Notes: a model not told the origin generated them from the sequence alone. A stretch of DNA of 12,419 nucleotides from Pseudomonadota bacterium (GCA_023430685.1 JAEYZH010000175.1:1-12419), one strand, 5' to 3'; shown: positions 5,532-12,126, numbered from the stretch's first letter. Numbers and translations: made by a program.

Positions 5532-5943
5532 GTAGGAGCCCACCCTGTGGGCGATCCGCGCAGGAAACCGGGTGTTCGCGGATGTCCGATTTCTCGCGAT
5601 CGCGCACAGGGTGCGCTCCTACGCGGAACCCTGCATCCGTAGGAGCCCACCCTGTGGGCGATCCGCGCAGTGAATCGGGTGTTCGCAGGTGACCGATTTC
5701 TCGCGATCGCGCACAGGGTGCGCTCCTACGCGGAACCGTGCATCCGTAGGAGCCCACCCTGTGGGCGATCCGCGCAGTGAATCGGGTGTTCGCAGGTGAC
5801 CGAGTTCTCGCGATCGCGCACAGGGTGCGCTCCTACGCGGAACCGTGCATCCGGAGGAGCCCACCCTGTGGGCGATCCGCGCAGTGAATCGGGTGTTCGC
5901 AGGTGAACGAGTTCTCGCGATCGCGCACAGGGTGCGCTCCTAC
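5532..5943. repeat. Tandem array of four 91-bp palindromic elements, 107-bp period
   Basis: Units lie at 5532-5622, 5639-5729, 5746-5836 and 5853-5943, all 91 bp, joined by a 16-bp linker (GCGGAACCSTGCATCC, where S is C in the first and G in the others). Each unit starts GTAGGAGCCCACCCTGTGGG and ends GCGCACAGGGTGCGCTCCTA plus C. The ends are inverted copies (GTAGGAGC/GCTCCTAC), and each end contains its own hairpin, GCCCAC-CCT-GTGGGC on the left and GCGCAC-AGG-GTGCGC on the right. This is the layout of a REP pair (BIME-like). It fills the 432 bp between bfr and the converging EAL-type gene and stops 3 bp from that gene's stop codon. Likely roles are transcript-end protection or bidirectional termination, which is inference. 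The same element recurs at 12161-12419. Confidence 0.95.
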
Positions 5944-5946
5944 GGG

Positions 5947-7752
5947 TCACATCACCGCGTTGTCGAACTCGAACGCGAAGCCGCGGTCGGCCGCCTGCAC
6001 GAAGTTGCCCTGGATGTAGTCGGCGCCGCTGCTCCACAGCGTGGCGACTGCGCCCGCGTCCTCGACGCGCGGTGCGATCACGCGCACCTCGCGTTCGTGC
6101 AGGCCGTCGACGAGCAGGCGCAGGTCTTCGTGCGCGTTCGCGTCGGTGCGCTTCAGCAGGTCGACGTCGAGCTTGACGAAGTTCGGCGTGAGCGCGTCGA
6201 TCACGTGCAGGTCGGTGGTGCTGCCGAAGCCGGACAGCGAAAGCGCGACGCCGCAGGCCTGGGCCGCCGCGGCGTAGCGGCGTACGTCGCCCGGTGCGCC
6301 GAGCACGTCGCGGCTGCGAAGCTCGAGCACGATGCAGGACGGATCGACGCCATGCACCTGCAGCTGCTCGCGCAGGCGATCAATCGCATGGGGATCGGTC
6401 GCGCTCGCGAGCGACTGGCTCACGAACAGCCGCGGGCGATCCGCCGAGGCCGGCGTCGCGCCGAGCAGCGCGATGCAATGCTGCAGCACCCAGCGATCGA
6501 CTGCGGCGAGGAGGCCCGCCTGTTCGGCCGCGGGAATCAGTTCCGCCGCGACGTGCAGCTTGCCTCCGCTGCCGCGCAGCCGCACGAGCGCCTGGAACTG
6601 CGCGCGCTGTTCGCCGTGCAGCGGCATGATCGGCTGGAACAGAACTTCGAGCCCGGTGCCGTCGAGCGCGAGTCGCAGCTCCTCGACGAGGCTCGCATCG
6701 ACGAGCGCCGCGAGGTCGCGCAGCACGAACACGCCGTGCCTGCCGACCGCGCGCGCATTGTCGATTGCGCGGCGCGTGCCGTCGAGCAGCGCGGCGCCGT
6801 CGCCCGCGCCGCAGCCGAGCGCGCCGGCGCCGACATCGAACACGACCTGCACCGCGTGGTCGCGACCGAACGGTTCGCGCGCGATGCGGTCGCGCAGGTT
6901 CAGTGCCCAGGCTTCAAGGAGGTTAGGGTCACGCTCGGGGCCGAGAAGCAGGAAGCGCCCGTTGCCGTCGGCGGCCACCGATTCGCCGTCGCCCGCGATC
7001 GTGAGCACGAAGCGCGCGACGGCTTCGCGCAATCCGGGATCGGCGAGCGTGGCCGCGTCTTCCGGATCGAACACGAGCAGTCCGCCATTGCGCGCACCGG
7101 CTTCGCGTGCGGCGAGCAGGGTATCGATGCGCCGCAGGAGCTCGGGCAGCGGCACGAGGCTGCGTTCGTCGCCCTCATGCATCGGCAGCCGACGGTCGCC
7201 GGCACGGCGGTCCGGCAGCGTGATCACGTTCGGCGTGGCACCGGCTTCCGGTTCCGGCGCGGGCACCGCCACCGCGACCGCCGCGGGGCGCGGACGAGGC
7301 GCCACGGGCAAGCCATCGAAGCGCTTCCAGTACTGCGCCGGAGGGCGCGTAAGTAGCGGGAAGCCGTCGTCGTTCGCAGGCGATTCGACCAGCAGCGCGG
7401 GCACGCTGTGGTGGCGCGCGGATGCGGGCAAGCGCTCGGGCGTGATGCGCTCGATCAACTGCGCGAGATGCGCTGCGCTCGCGCTGTCGGGCAGGCGCAG
7501 GGGATCGAACAGGGACTCGGTCGCCGCATGCAGCGCGTCGAGATCGTCGGCGAGCGCCGTGATGCCGGCGCGACGGCATACACCCGCGAGCGTCGCCGCA
7601 TCGACCGCGAGCAGGTGCAGCATGTTGATGTCCCAACCGCTGCGGCGCAGGCGCTCGCCATGCCCGCGGAGCTGGGCCAGCCGCTGTGGCAACTGCATCA
7701 GGTAGTGTCGCTGGCGGTCCGGCTGTTTCGGCACGCGGTCGCGATCCGGCAT
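5947..7752 (-). CDS. Degenerate GGDEF-EAL protein, probable c-di-GMP receptor rather than enzyme
   Basis: The 601-residue protein has three parts. A helical N-terminal segment (~15-115) might be HPt-like. A Pro/Ala-rich linker (~135-180) follows. Then comes a GGDEF-like domain (~195-350) without a recognisable GG(D/E)EF, and an EAL-like domain (~355-595). In the EAL domain the fold markers remain: LFQPIMPL, FVKLDVDLL (K527, D529) and GADYIQGNF (Q581). The catalytic residues are changed: the EAL glutamate is Q387 (FQALVRLRG), the DDFG pair is S507-G508, and VIAEGVE reads VIAPRVE (P561). It is therefore unlikely to hydrolyse c-di-GMP. By analogy with FimX and LapD it may bind it and signal, but nucleotide binding itself is not shown. 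No signal peptide or membrane segment is seen. GGAGG at 7764-7760 fixes the start, and a TATAGT -10 lies at 7783-7778. It is downstream of hemJ on the same strand. Confidence 0.85.
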   Translation of the reverse strand: MPDRDRVPKQPDRQRHYLMQLPQRLAQLRGHGERLRRSGWDINMLHLLAVDAATLAGVCRRAGITALADDLDALHAATESLFDPLRLPDSASAAHLAQLIERITPERLPASARHHSVPALLVESPANDDGFPLLTRPPAQYWKRFDGLPVAPRPRPAAVAVAVPAPEPEAGATPNVITLPDRRAGDRRLPMHEGDERSLVPLPELLRRIDTLLAAREAGARNGGLLVFDPEDAATLADPGLREAVARFVLTIAGDGESVAADGNGRFLLLGPERDPNLLEAWALNLRDRIAREPFGRDHAVQVVFDVGAGALGCGAGDGAALLDGTRRAIDNARAVGRHGVFVLRDLAALVDASLVEELRLALDGTGLEVLFQPIMPLHGEQRAQFQALVRLRGSGGKLHVAAELIPAAEQAGLLAAVDRWVLQHCIALLGATPASADRPRLFVSQSLASATDPHAIDRLREQLQVHGVDPSCIVLELRSRDVLGAPGDVRRYAAAAQACGVALSLSGFGSTTDLHVIDALTPNFVKLDVDLLKRTDANAHEDLRLLVDGLHEREVRVIAPRVEDAGAVATLWSSGADYIQGNFVQAADRGFAFEFDNAVM

Positions 7753-7777
7753 GGGGGAGCCTCCGACGCCTGTCCCG

Positions 7778-7783
7778 ACTATA
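7778..7783 (-). promoter_or_regulatory. -10-like element of the degenerate EAL gene
   Basis: On the minus strand TATAGT (7783-7778), flanked by TTTATAGTCGGGACAGG, lies 26 bp before the ATG at 7752. It shares TATAGTCGGG with the bfr leader. No clear -35 is evident; the sequence upstream overlaps the hemJ stop region. It suggests this gene can be transcribed apart from hemJ. Confidence 0.45.
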
Positions 7784-7817
7784 AATCAGATCGCGGCAGC
7801 CGGCATCCCGCGTGGCA

Positions 7818-8243
7818 TCAGGGCTTGACCACGACCAGCAGCACGATCGCGATCAGCAACAACGCGGGCACCTCGTTGAAGATCCGCAGCCAGCGGCTCG
7901 TATGACGGATGTCGTCGCGCGCGAAGCGCGCAACCATGCGCACGAGCTGCACGTGGTAGGCGATCAGCAGCGCGACCAGCGCGAGCTTCGCGTGCAGCCA
8001 TCCTTGCGCGAAGTAGGCGCTCGACGCGCGCGCGAACGCGGCGAGCGTCGCGAAGCCGAAACCGAGCGCGAGCGCGCCGCCGATGTGCGTGATGCCGAGC
8101 AGGCGGCGTTCCATCACCTTGAGCCGTTCGCGTACGACGGGCTCGCCCGCTTCGACGTGGTAGACGAACAGCCGCGGCAGGTAGAACAGCCCGGCGAACC
8201 AGGTCACGACGAAGATGATGTGGAAGGCCTTGAGCCAGAGCAT
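7818..8243 (-). CDS. hemJ: HemJ, protoporphyrinogen IX oxidase
   Basis: This is a 141-residue integral membrane protein of the UPF0093/HemJ family. It starts MLWLKAFHIIFVVTWFAGLF followed by YLPRLFVYH, the family hallmark. Four hydrophobic segments are visible (about 5-28, 50-70, 83-104 and 121-139). Conserved H8 in the first helix and K86 in GWLHAKLALV are in the positions usually preserved. HemJ oxidises protoporphyrinogen IX to protoporphyrin IX, the penultimate haem step, in bacteria lacking HemG or HemY. The start is supported by a GAGGA on the minus strand at 8255-8251, seven bases upstream. It is followed after 65 bp by the degenerate EAL gene, which seems to have its own -10. The upstream region contains TATACT and a run of nine G. 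Confidence 0.95.
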   Translation of the reverse strand: MLWLKAFHIIFVVTWFAGLFYLPRLFVYHVEAGEPVVRERLKVMERRLLGITHIGGALALGFGFATLAAFARASSAYFAQGWLHAKLALVALLIAYHVQLVRMVARFARDDIRHTSRWLRIFNEVPALLLIAIVLLVVVKP

Positions 8244-8265
8244 GCGGATGTCCTCGGGTGGCGCG

Positions 8266-8271
8266 AGTATA
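8266..8271 (-). promoter_or_regulatory. -10-like element of hemJ beside a G9 tract
   Basis: On the minus strand TATACT (8271-8266) lies 22 bp before the hemJ ATG. The bases immediately upstream on that strand are nine consecutive C (G on the plus strand, 8272-8280), which would fall in the -35/-10 spacer. A TGCGGT at 8294-8289 is at 17-bp spacing but is a poor -35. Confidence 0.42.
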
Positions 8272-8280
8272 GGGGGGGGG
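8272..8280. repeat. G9 homopolymer in the hemJ promoter region
   Basis: Nine consecutive G (C on the coding strand of hemJ) directly abut the -10-like TATACT. Tracts of this length can change by slipped-strand replication, which would alter the -35/-10 spacing. No other run this long was noticed in the window. Confidence 0.8.
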
Positions 8281-8327
8281 ACTGGATGACCGCAGTTCGG
8301 CCAGCGCGTTCGCTTCGCCGCGACCGT

Positions 8328-8403
8328 GCGCCGGCCGCGCTTCGCGCGTCCAGCCTACGAAGGGCCTAGCCCGTAGGCTGGACGGCCGCAGGCCGGCCGG
8401 CGC
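8328..8403. repeat. Long inverted repeat (two facing 32-bp elements) in the divergent intergenic region
   Basis: The arm at 8328-8359 (GCGCCGGCC...GTCCAGCCTACG) faces its inverse at 8372-8403 (CGTAGGCTGGAC...GGCCGGCGC). The inner 12 bp (8348-8359 with 8372-8383) and the outer 9 bp (8328-8336 with 8395-8403) pair perfectly, with a 12-nt loop AAGGGCCTAGCC. One arm recurs alone at 4748-4779. It lies between the starts of hemJ and the DUF6776-like gene, outside the promoter at 8456-8484, so it cannot end either of these two divergent transcripts. Confidence 0.88.
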
Positions 8404-8455
8404 CTTTGCCGTTCGTCGCGATTGCCCGTGCAAGAACGGCACCGATGCCAGCGGC

Positions 8456-8484
8456 TTGACCCTCGCCGGGGCCGCGTCTATAAG
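8456..8484 (+). promoter_or_regulatory. Promoter of the DUF6776-like/bactofilin operon
   Basis: TTGACC (8456-8461) and TATAAG (8479-8484) each match consensus at five of six positions and are separated by an ideal 17 bp. Transcription would begin near 8491, about 33 nt before the ATG at 8524. The open frame extends upstream through this promoter, which argues for the downstream start. Confidence 0.75.
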
Positions 8485-8523
8485 CGAAGACCCCCGGCGC
8501 TCGGCGCCGCCGCGCGCGTCCCG

Positions 8524-9246
8524 ATGGATCCCACGCCCTCCCTCGTCATCCGGCGCCACAACCCCGCGCAGGACCGTCGACGCTGGCTCATGCTCGGCGC
8601 GGCCTGGCTCGGTTCGCTGCTGCTGGCCGCCGTGCTCGTCGCGAGCTACGTCACGCGCGCGCCGAACACCGCGCAGTTGCAGCGGCTCGCGGATTCGGCC
8701 GAGGAAATCGAATCGCTGAAGGCGCGCGTCGCGGTGCTGACGCGCTCGGAACAGGTGGCGAAGGCCGCCCTGCTCGATGTGCAACAGACGTTGCGCGAAC
8801 GCGAGGAGGAAGTCGACGGCCTGCGCGCCGACCTCGCGTTCTACGGACGCCTCGTCGGCGGCGGCACGCGCGAGGGGCTCGCCGTGCATTCGCTCAGCGT
8901 GCAGCGTGTGCGCGACTCCAGTGCCTGGAACTTCACCGTCACGTTGACCCAGAACTTCAAGCGCGGCCAGGACATCAAGGGTCGCCTCATGCTCGACCTC
9001 GAGGGCATCGAGGACGGCAAGCTGCGCCGCATCGACTGGAAATCCCTGACCCAGGGCCAGCAAGACGCGGGAATCGAGTACCGCTTCAAGTATTTCCAGC
9101 AGGTCGGCGGTACCATCATGCTCCCCGCCGGCTTCATGCCGAATCGAGTCGTGGTCCGCGTCGACGGCGACGGTGGCCGTGTCGAGCAGGAATTTGCCTG
9201 GGCGGACGCAAACAAGGGCGAGGAGACCAGCGATGTTTCGCAGTGA
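8524..9246 (+). CDS. Membrane-anchored coiled-coil protein, DUF6776-like
   Basis: The 240-residue protein has a short positively charged cytoplasmic start (RRHNPAQDRRR), one membrane helix (~21-42), a coiled-coil stretch (~50-110, with heptad-like SAEEIESLKARVAVL and LREREEEVDGLRADLAFYG) and a beta-rich C-terminal domain (~115-226) ending in VVVRVDGDGGRVEQEFAW. Topology by charge is N-in, with the bulk in the periplasm. It resembles the DUF6776 family seen in Xanthomonadales; no biochemical role is known to me. The start at 8524 is preferred over in-frame upstream starts because a good promoter lies at 8456-8484 and family proteins begin near the membrane helix. There is no clear Shine-Dalgarno. 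It overlaps the following bactofilin gene by 14 bp, so the two are probably co-translated and may act together in cell-envelope organisation (inference). Confidence 0.8.
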   Translation: MDPTPSLVIRRHNPAQDRRRWLMLGAAWLGSLLLAAVLVASYVTRAPNTAQLQRLADSAEEIESLKARVAVLTRSEQVAKAALLDVQQTLREREEEVDGLRADLAFYGRLVGGGTREGLAVHSLSVQRVRDSSAWNFTVTLTQNFKRGQDIKGRLMLDLEGIEDGKLRRIDWKSLTQGQQDAGIEYRFKYFQQVGGTIMLPAGFMPNRVVVRVDGDGGRVEQEFAWADANKGEETSDVSQ

Positions 9247-9664
9247 CAAGCGCAACGGCAAACCGGTTGCAGCGATCAACACGCTGATCGCGGCGGGCAC
9301 CACGATTCGCGGCGACGTGCATTTCACCGGCGGCCTGCACCTCGAGGGCGCGATCGAAGGCTCGATCGCCGCGGAAGGCGCCGACTCGGTGCTGACGATG
9401 AGCGACCAGGGCCGCGTCACCGGCGAAGTGCGCGTCTCGAACGCGGTCGTCAACGGCGTCGTGGTCGGCGACCTGTTCGTCGGCGAGCGGCTCGAACTCG
9501 CGGGCAACGCACGCGTCGACGGCAACGTGCATTACAAGGTGCTCGAGATGGCCGCGGGCGCGCAGGTCAACGGCAAGATGCTGTACCAGACCGAGGCGCC
9601 GCGTCGCCTGAGCGCGCCAGGTGCGGTAGAAGACCTCGGCGACGCCGAGCCCGCGCATGCCTGA
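9233..9664 (+). CDS. Bactofilin (DUF583 polymer-forming cytoskeletal protein)
   Basis: The 143-residue protein has the bactofilin core at ~14-118: a right-handed beta-helix made of short repeats, here visible as INTLIAAGTTIRGDVHFTGG, LHLEGAIEGSIAAEG, LTMSDQGRVTGEVRVSN, VVNGVVVGDLFVGERLELAG and ARVDGNVHYKVLEMAAGAQV. The ends (1-13 and 119-143) are polar and probably disordered, as in the family. Bactofilins polymerise without nucleotides and position envelope or wall-modifying proteins at the membrane. GAGGAG at 9220-9225, seven bases before ATG 9233, fixes the start, and the gene begins inside the previous one in another frame. No M23 peptidase, a common bactofilin neighbour, is in the window. 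The membrane coiled-coil protein upstream is the evident candidate partner. Confidence 0.93.
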   Translation: MFRSDKRNGKPVAAINTLIAAGTTIRGDVHFTGGLHLEGAIEGSIAAEGADSVLTMSDQGRVTGEVRVSNAVVNGVVVGDLFVGERLELAGNARVDGNVHYKVLEMAAGAQVNGKMLYQTEAPRRLSAPGAVEDLGDAEPAHA

Positions 9665-9721
9665 AAGCCTTGAAATCGCGTCGCGGCGCACCGATATCGG
9701 CCACTCCCCGACGAGCCCGCC

Positions 9722-10087
9722 ATGACGCACGCGACACCGACCTACCTCGATGCAGCCGAAGCGCCGCTCGTGTTCACCGACGCGGCGGTCGGCAAGGTGC
9801 GTGAGCTCATCGCGGAAGAGGGTAATCCGGAACTCAAGCTGCGCGTCTACATCAGCGGCGGCGGATGCTCGGGGTTCCAGTACGGTTTCACGTTCGACGA
9901 GGAACGCGCCGAGGACGACCTCGCGGTCGACCGCGAGGGCGTGGTCCTGCTCGTCGATCCGCTGAGCCTGCAGTACCTCGCCGGCGCGGAGATCGACTAC
10001 GCCGAGTCGCTGAGCGGCGCGCAATTCGTGATCCGCAACCCGAACGCGAAGACGACCTGCGGCTGCGGTTCTTCGTTCACGGTCTGA
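9722..10087 (+). CDS. erpA: ErpA, A-type iron-sulfur carrier
   Basis: The 121-residue HesB/IscA-family protein carries the three invariant cysteines C49 (ISGGGCSGFQYGF), C113 and C115 (TTCGCGSSF). The motif after C49 and the acidic FDEERAEDDLAVDREGV segment fit ErpA better than IscA or SufA. It receives [2Fe-2S] or [4Fe-4S] clusters from the assembly scaffold and delivers them to client enzymes in the cytoplasm, including those of isoprenoid synthesis. The N-terminal ~12 residues are an unconserved extension. It starts 57 bp after bactofilin. TTGAAA at 9670-9675 could be a -35, but the matching -10 (GATATC) is poor, so it may share the upstream promoter. nudC follows after 5 bp, suggesting co-transcription. 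Confidence 0.93.
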   Translation: MTHATPTYLDAAEAPLVFTDAAVGKVRELIAEEGNPELKLRVYISGGGCSGFQYGFTFDEERAEDDLAVDREGVVLLVDPLSLQYLAGAEIDYAESLSGAQFVIRNPNAKTTCGCGSSFTV

Positions 10088-10092
10088 GCGCG

Positions 10093-11076
10093 ATGGCGCT
10101 CGGACCCGATCGCATCAACGTCTTCTCGGGACTCGCGCTCGATCGCGGCGCCGAACAGCGCGACGACAGCGCCTGGGCCGCGATGCGCGCAGCCGATCCC
10201 GCCGCGCGCTTCCTGCTGCTCGGCGCGCTCGCGGCGGGCGGACGGCCCGCGCTGATCCACGCGGGCAGCAGCGCGCTGCGCTGGCTCGATCGCTTCGAAC
10301 GCGAGCGCTTCGCGCCCGACGTGCATGCGACCTATCTCGGCGATGATGGCGGCGGGCCACTCTACGTGGTCGCCCTGGATGCGCCGACCGCGGCGCTCGC
10401 GGCGAACGAACTCGGCGGCAGCTGGATCGACCTGCGCAGCGCCGGCGTGCGGCTTCGCGCGGAACAATCGGGCGTGTTCGCGTATGCGCGCGCGCTCGTG
10501 CACTGGCAGGCGCGCACGCGCTGGTGCGGCGCCTGCGGCGCACCGCTCGAGTTGGTCGCGCTCGGCCATCGCGCGCGCTGCACGAATCCGGATTGCGCGC
10601 TCGACCATTTCCCGCGCGTCGACCCCGCGATGATCGTGATCGTTCGCTGGCGCGACCGCTGCCTGCTCGGCGCGCAGCCGGGTTGGGCGCCGGGTCGCTG
10701 GTCGACGCTCGCGGGGTTCATCGAACCCGGCGAATCCCTCGAAGACTCGGTGCGCCGCGAAGTCTACGAGGAGGCCGGCGTGCGCGTCGGTGCCTGCGAG
10801 TACCACTCCTCGCAACCCTGGCCGTTCCCGTCGGCGCTGATGCTCGGCTTCATCGCCGAGGCGGAGGATCCGACCATCAACGTCGGCCCCGAATTGCGCG
10901 AGGCGCGCTGGTTCTCCGCCGAGGACCTCGTCGACGGCCTCGCGCAACGCACGCTCGTGCTGCCGCCGCGGCTGTCGGTCTCGCACGAACTCATCGCGCA
11001 CTGGCTGCGCGAGTCCGCCGGCCTCGAACTCGCCGACCTGCTGTCCGACGTGCCGTGGCAGCCCGTCGCCTCGTAA
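10093..11076 (+). CDS. nudC: NudC, NAD+ diphosphatase / deNADding Nudix enzyme
   Basis: The 327-residue protein has the typical NudC layout. A variable N-terminal domain (1-~140) is followed by a zinc ribbon with C145, C148, C163 and C168, then the Nudix domain with its box at 208-230 (G208...E214...R222-E223-V224-Y225-E226-E227-A228-G229-V230). The NADH-specific signature follows as SQPWPFP at 240-246. In E. coli the signature ends P-Q-S; here it ends P-S-A, a small deviation. NudC hydrolyses NADH/NAD+ to NMN(H) and AMP and removes NAD caps from RNA 5' ends. The zinc ribbon is spaced C-x2-C...C-x4-C, where E. coli has C-x2-C in the second pair. The ATG at 10093 is 5 bp after the erpA stop; a longer in-frame reading into erpA is unlikely. 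The gene is the second RNA-5'-end Nudix enzyme in the window after rppH. Confidence 0.93.
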   Translation: MALGPDRINVFSGLALDRGAEQRDDSAWAAMRAADPAARFLLLGALAAGGRPALIHAGSSALRWLDRFERERFAPDVHATYLGDDGGGPLYVVALDAPTAALAANELGGSWIDLRSAGVRLRAEQSGVFAYARALVHWQARTRWCGACGAPLELVALGHRARCTNPDCALDHFPRVDPAMIVIVRWRDRCLLGAQPGWAPGRWSTLAGFIEPGESLEDSVRREVYEEAGVRVGACEYHSSQPWPFPSALMLGFIAEAEDPTINVGPELREARWFSAEDLVDGLAQRTLVLPPRLSVSHELIAHWLRESAGLELADLLSDVPWQPVAS

Positions 11077-11192
11077 GGCCGCGGTCGAGCGTCGCATGCG
11101 CTTGCGGGAAGGACTCCAGGCCCGGGCCGTTCGCGGGAACAGCCCTCTCGGGTGTCCCTCTTGCGAGAGCACTGGACGAGCCGATTGCGGGC

Positions 11193-11198
11193 TAGAAT
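11193..11198 (+). promoter_or_regulatory. -10-like element upstream of ampE
   Basis: TAGAAT in GGGCTAGAATCAGGCGG lies 37 bp before the ampE ATG and is identical to the -10 of the tRNA-Met promoter. No good -35 is visible at 16-18 bp. The 159-bp gap after nudC and this motif suggest that ampE can start its own transcript. Confidence 0.4.
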
Positions 11199-11235
11199 CA
11201 GGCGGCCGCGTCATGCGGCGTCGTCGCGCGTGACC

Positions 11236-12126
11236 ATGGCCCCTACGTTCCTCGCCATCCTGATCGTCCTCGTTACCGCCCGGGCTGCGCCCGATCTCGC
11301 ACGGCTGCGCGAATTCCGCTGGCTCGGCGACCTGCTCGGTTCGACCTCGGGCGACGCGGGCGAGTCCGCGCGCGCGCGCTTCCCGGCCGCGTTGCTGCCG
11401 CTCATCGCGTTCGCGCTCTGCGTCCTGGTGCAGTTCGGGCTCGCGCACGTGCTGTTCGGCCTGCCGGCGTTCGCGTTCGCGGTCGCGGTGCTGTACTTCA
11501 GCTGGGGACCGCGTGACCTCGACGTCGACGTCGACGCGGTGCTCACGGCGGGTGATGGCGAGCGTCGCCACGCCGCGGCGCAGGCGCTGCGGCCGGATCC
11601 CGCGCTCGCGCCGTTGCCGTTCGAGGCCGGAGCGTTGGTCGAGGCGACGTTCCGGTCGGCGCTGTCTCGCTGGTTCGGCGTGCTGTTCTGGTTCGTGGTG
11701 CTCGGACCGGCCGGCGCGCTCGGCTACCGGCTCGTGCAACTCCTCGCACGCAACCTCGCGTTCGCGCCGCGTGTCGACGACGAGCAGCGCGAGCTGCTCG
11801 AACGCGCCGCGCGCATCCTCGACTGGGCGCCCGCGCACCTGGTCGCGCTCACCCTCGCGCTGGTCTCGGATTTCGATGCGGTGATCACGAACTGGCGCGG
11901 CTACCACGCCGCGCACGGCAAGGGCTATTTCACGCTCGACCTCGGCTTCCTCGGCTCGCTCGCGCACGCGGGCATCGACGCGGATGTCGCCGCCGGCGAC
12001 GGCTACTCGACCGACACGCAAGATCCGCTCGCCGAACTCGCCGACGCACGCAAGGTGCTGCGTCGCATCCTGATCGCATGGGTCGCGATCCTCGCGATCT
12101 GCGTAATCGCGGGCTGGTCGCTGTAG
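11236..12126 (+). CDS. ampE: AmpE, inner-membrane regulatory signalling modulator
   Basis: The 296-residue polytopic membrane protein has hydrophobic segments at about 3-16, 51-88 (two), 146-170 and 277-295, with LHL-type charged loops between. Family matches are the opening TFLAILIVLVTARA, then FRSALSRWFGVLFWFVVLGP-AGALGYRLVQ and ARILDWAPAHLVALTLALVS, which align with the FRFYLAPLFWLIVGG...GYAF and VLDWVPVRLAGVVYALIG segments of E. coli AmpE. AmpE is usually encoded with ampD, the cytoplasmic anhydro-muropeptide amidase that controls beta-lactamase induction; its own molecular role is poorly defined. No ampD is next to it here. The start at ATG 11236 matches family N-termini, and open sequence upstream lacks resemblance. 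No strong Shine-Dalgarno is seen. The gene is followed at once by a palindromic-repeat array. Confidence 0.85.
   Translation: MAPTFLAILIVLVTARAAPDLARLREFRWLGDLLGSTSGDAGESARARFPAALLPLIAFALCVLVQFGLAHVLFGLPAFAFAVAVLYFSWGPRDLDVDVDAVLTAGDGERRHAAAQALRPDPALAPLPFEAGALVEATFRSALSRWFGVLFWFVVLGPAGALGYRLVQLLARNLAFAPRVDDEQRELLERAARILDWAPAHLVALTLALVSDFDAVITNWRGYHAAHGKGYFTLDLGFLGSLAHAGIDADVAAGDGYSTDTQDPLAELADARKVLRRILIAWVAILAICVIAGWSL

Noticed and set aside
5532..5943. CRISPR array or protein-coding tandem repeat interpretation of the 107-bp units
   Set aside because: The units are 91 bp with REP-type terminal inverted arms and constant 16-bp linkers, so there are no variable spacers. The 107-bp period is not a multiple of three, so no frame is kept across units.
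5845..7356. A 503-codon plus-strand frame opposite the EAL-type gene
   Set aside because: It starts inside the repeat array and has His/Arg/Ala-rich composition; the opposite strand has a recognisable EAL fold and a good ribosome binding site.
5947..7752. Calling the EAL-type protein an active c-di-GMP phosphodiesterase
   Set aside because: The EAL glutamate, the DDFG aspartates and the VIAEGVE glutamate are all replaced.
7786..9525. A 579-codon open frame on the minus strand covering hemJ, the repeats and two other genes
   Set aside because: It crosses three genes and an intergenic palindrome and has no recognisable domain. hemJ on the same strand but another frame is unambiguous.
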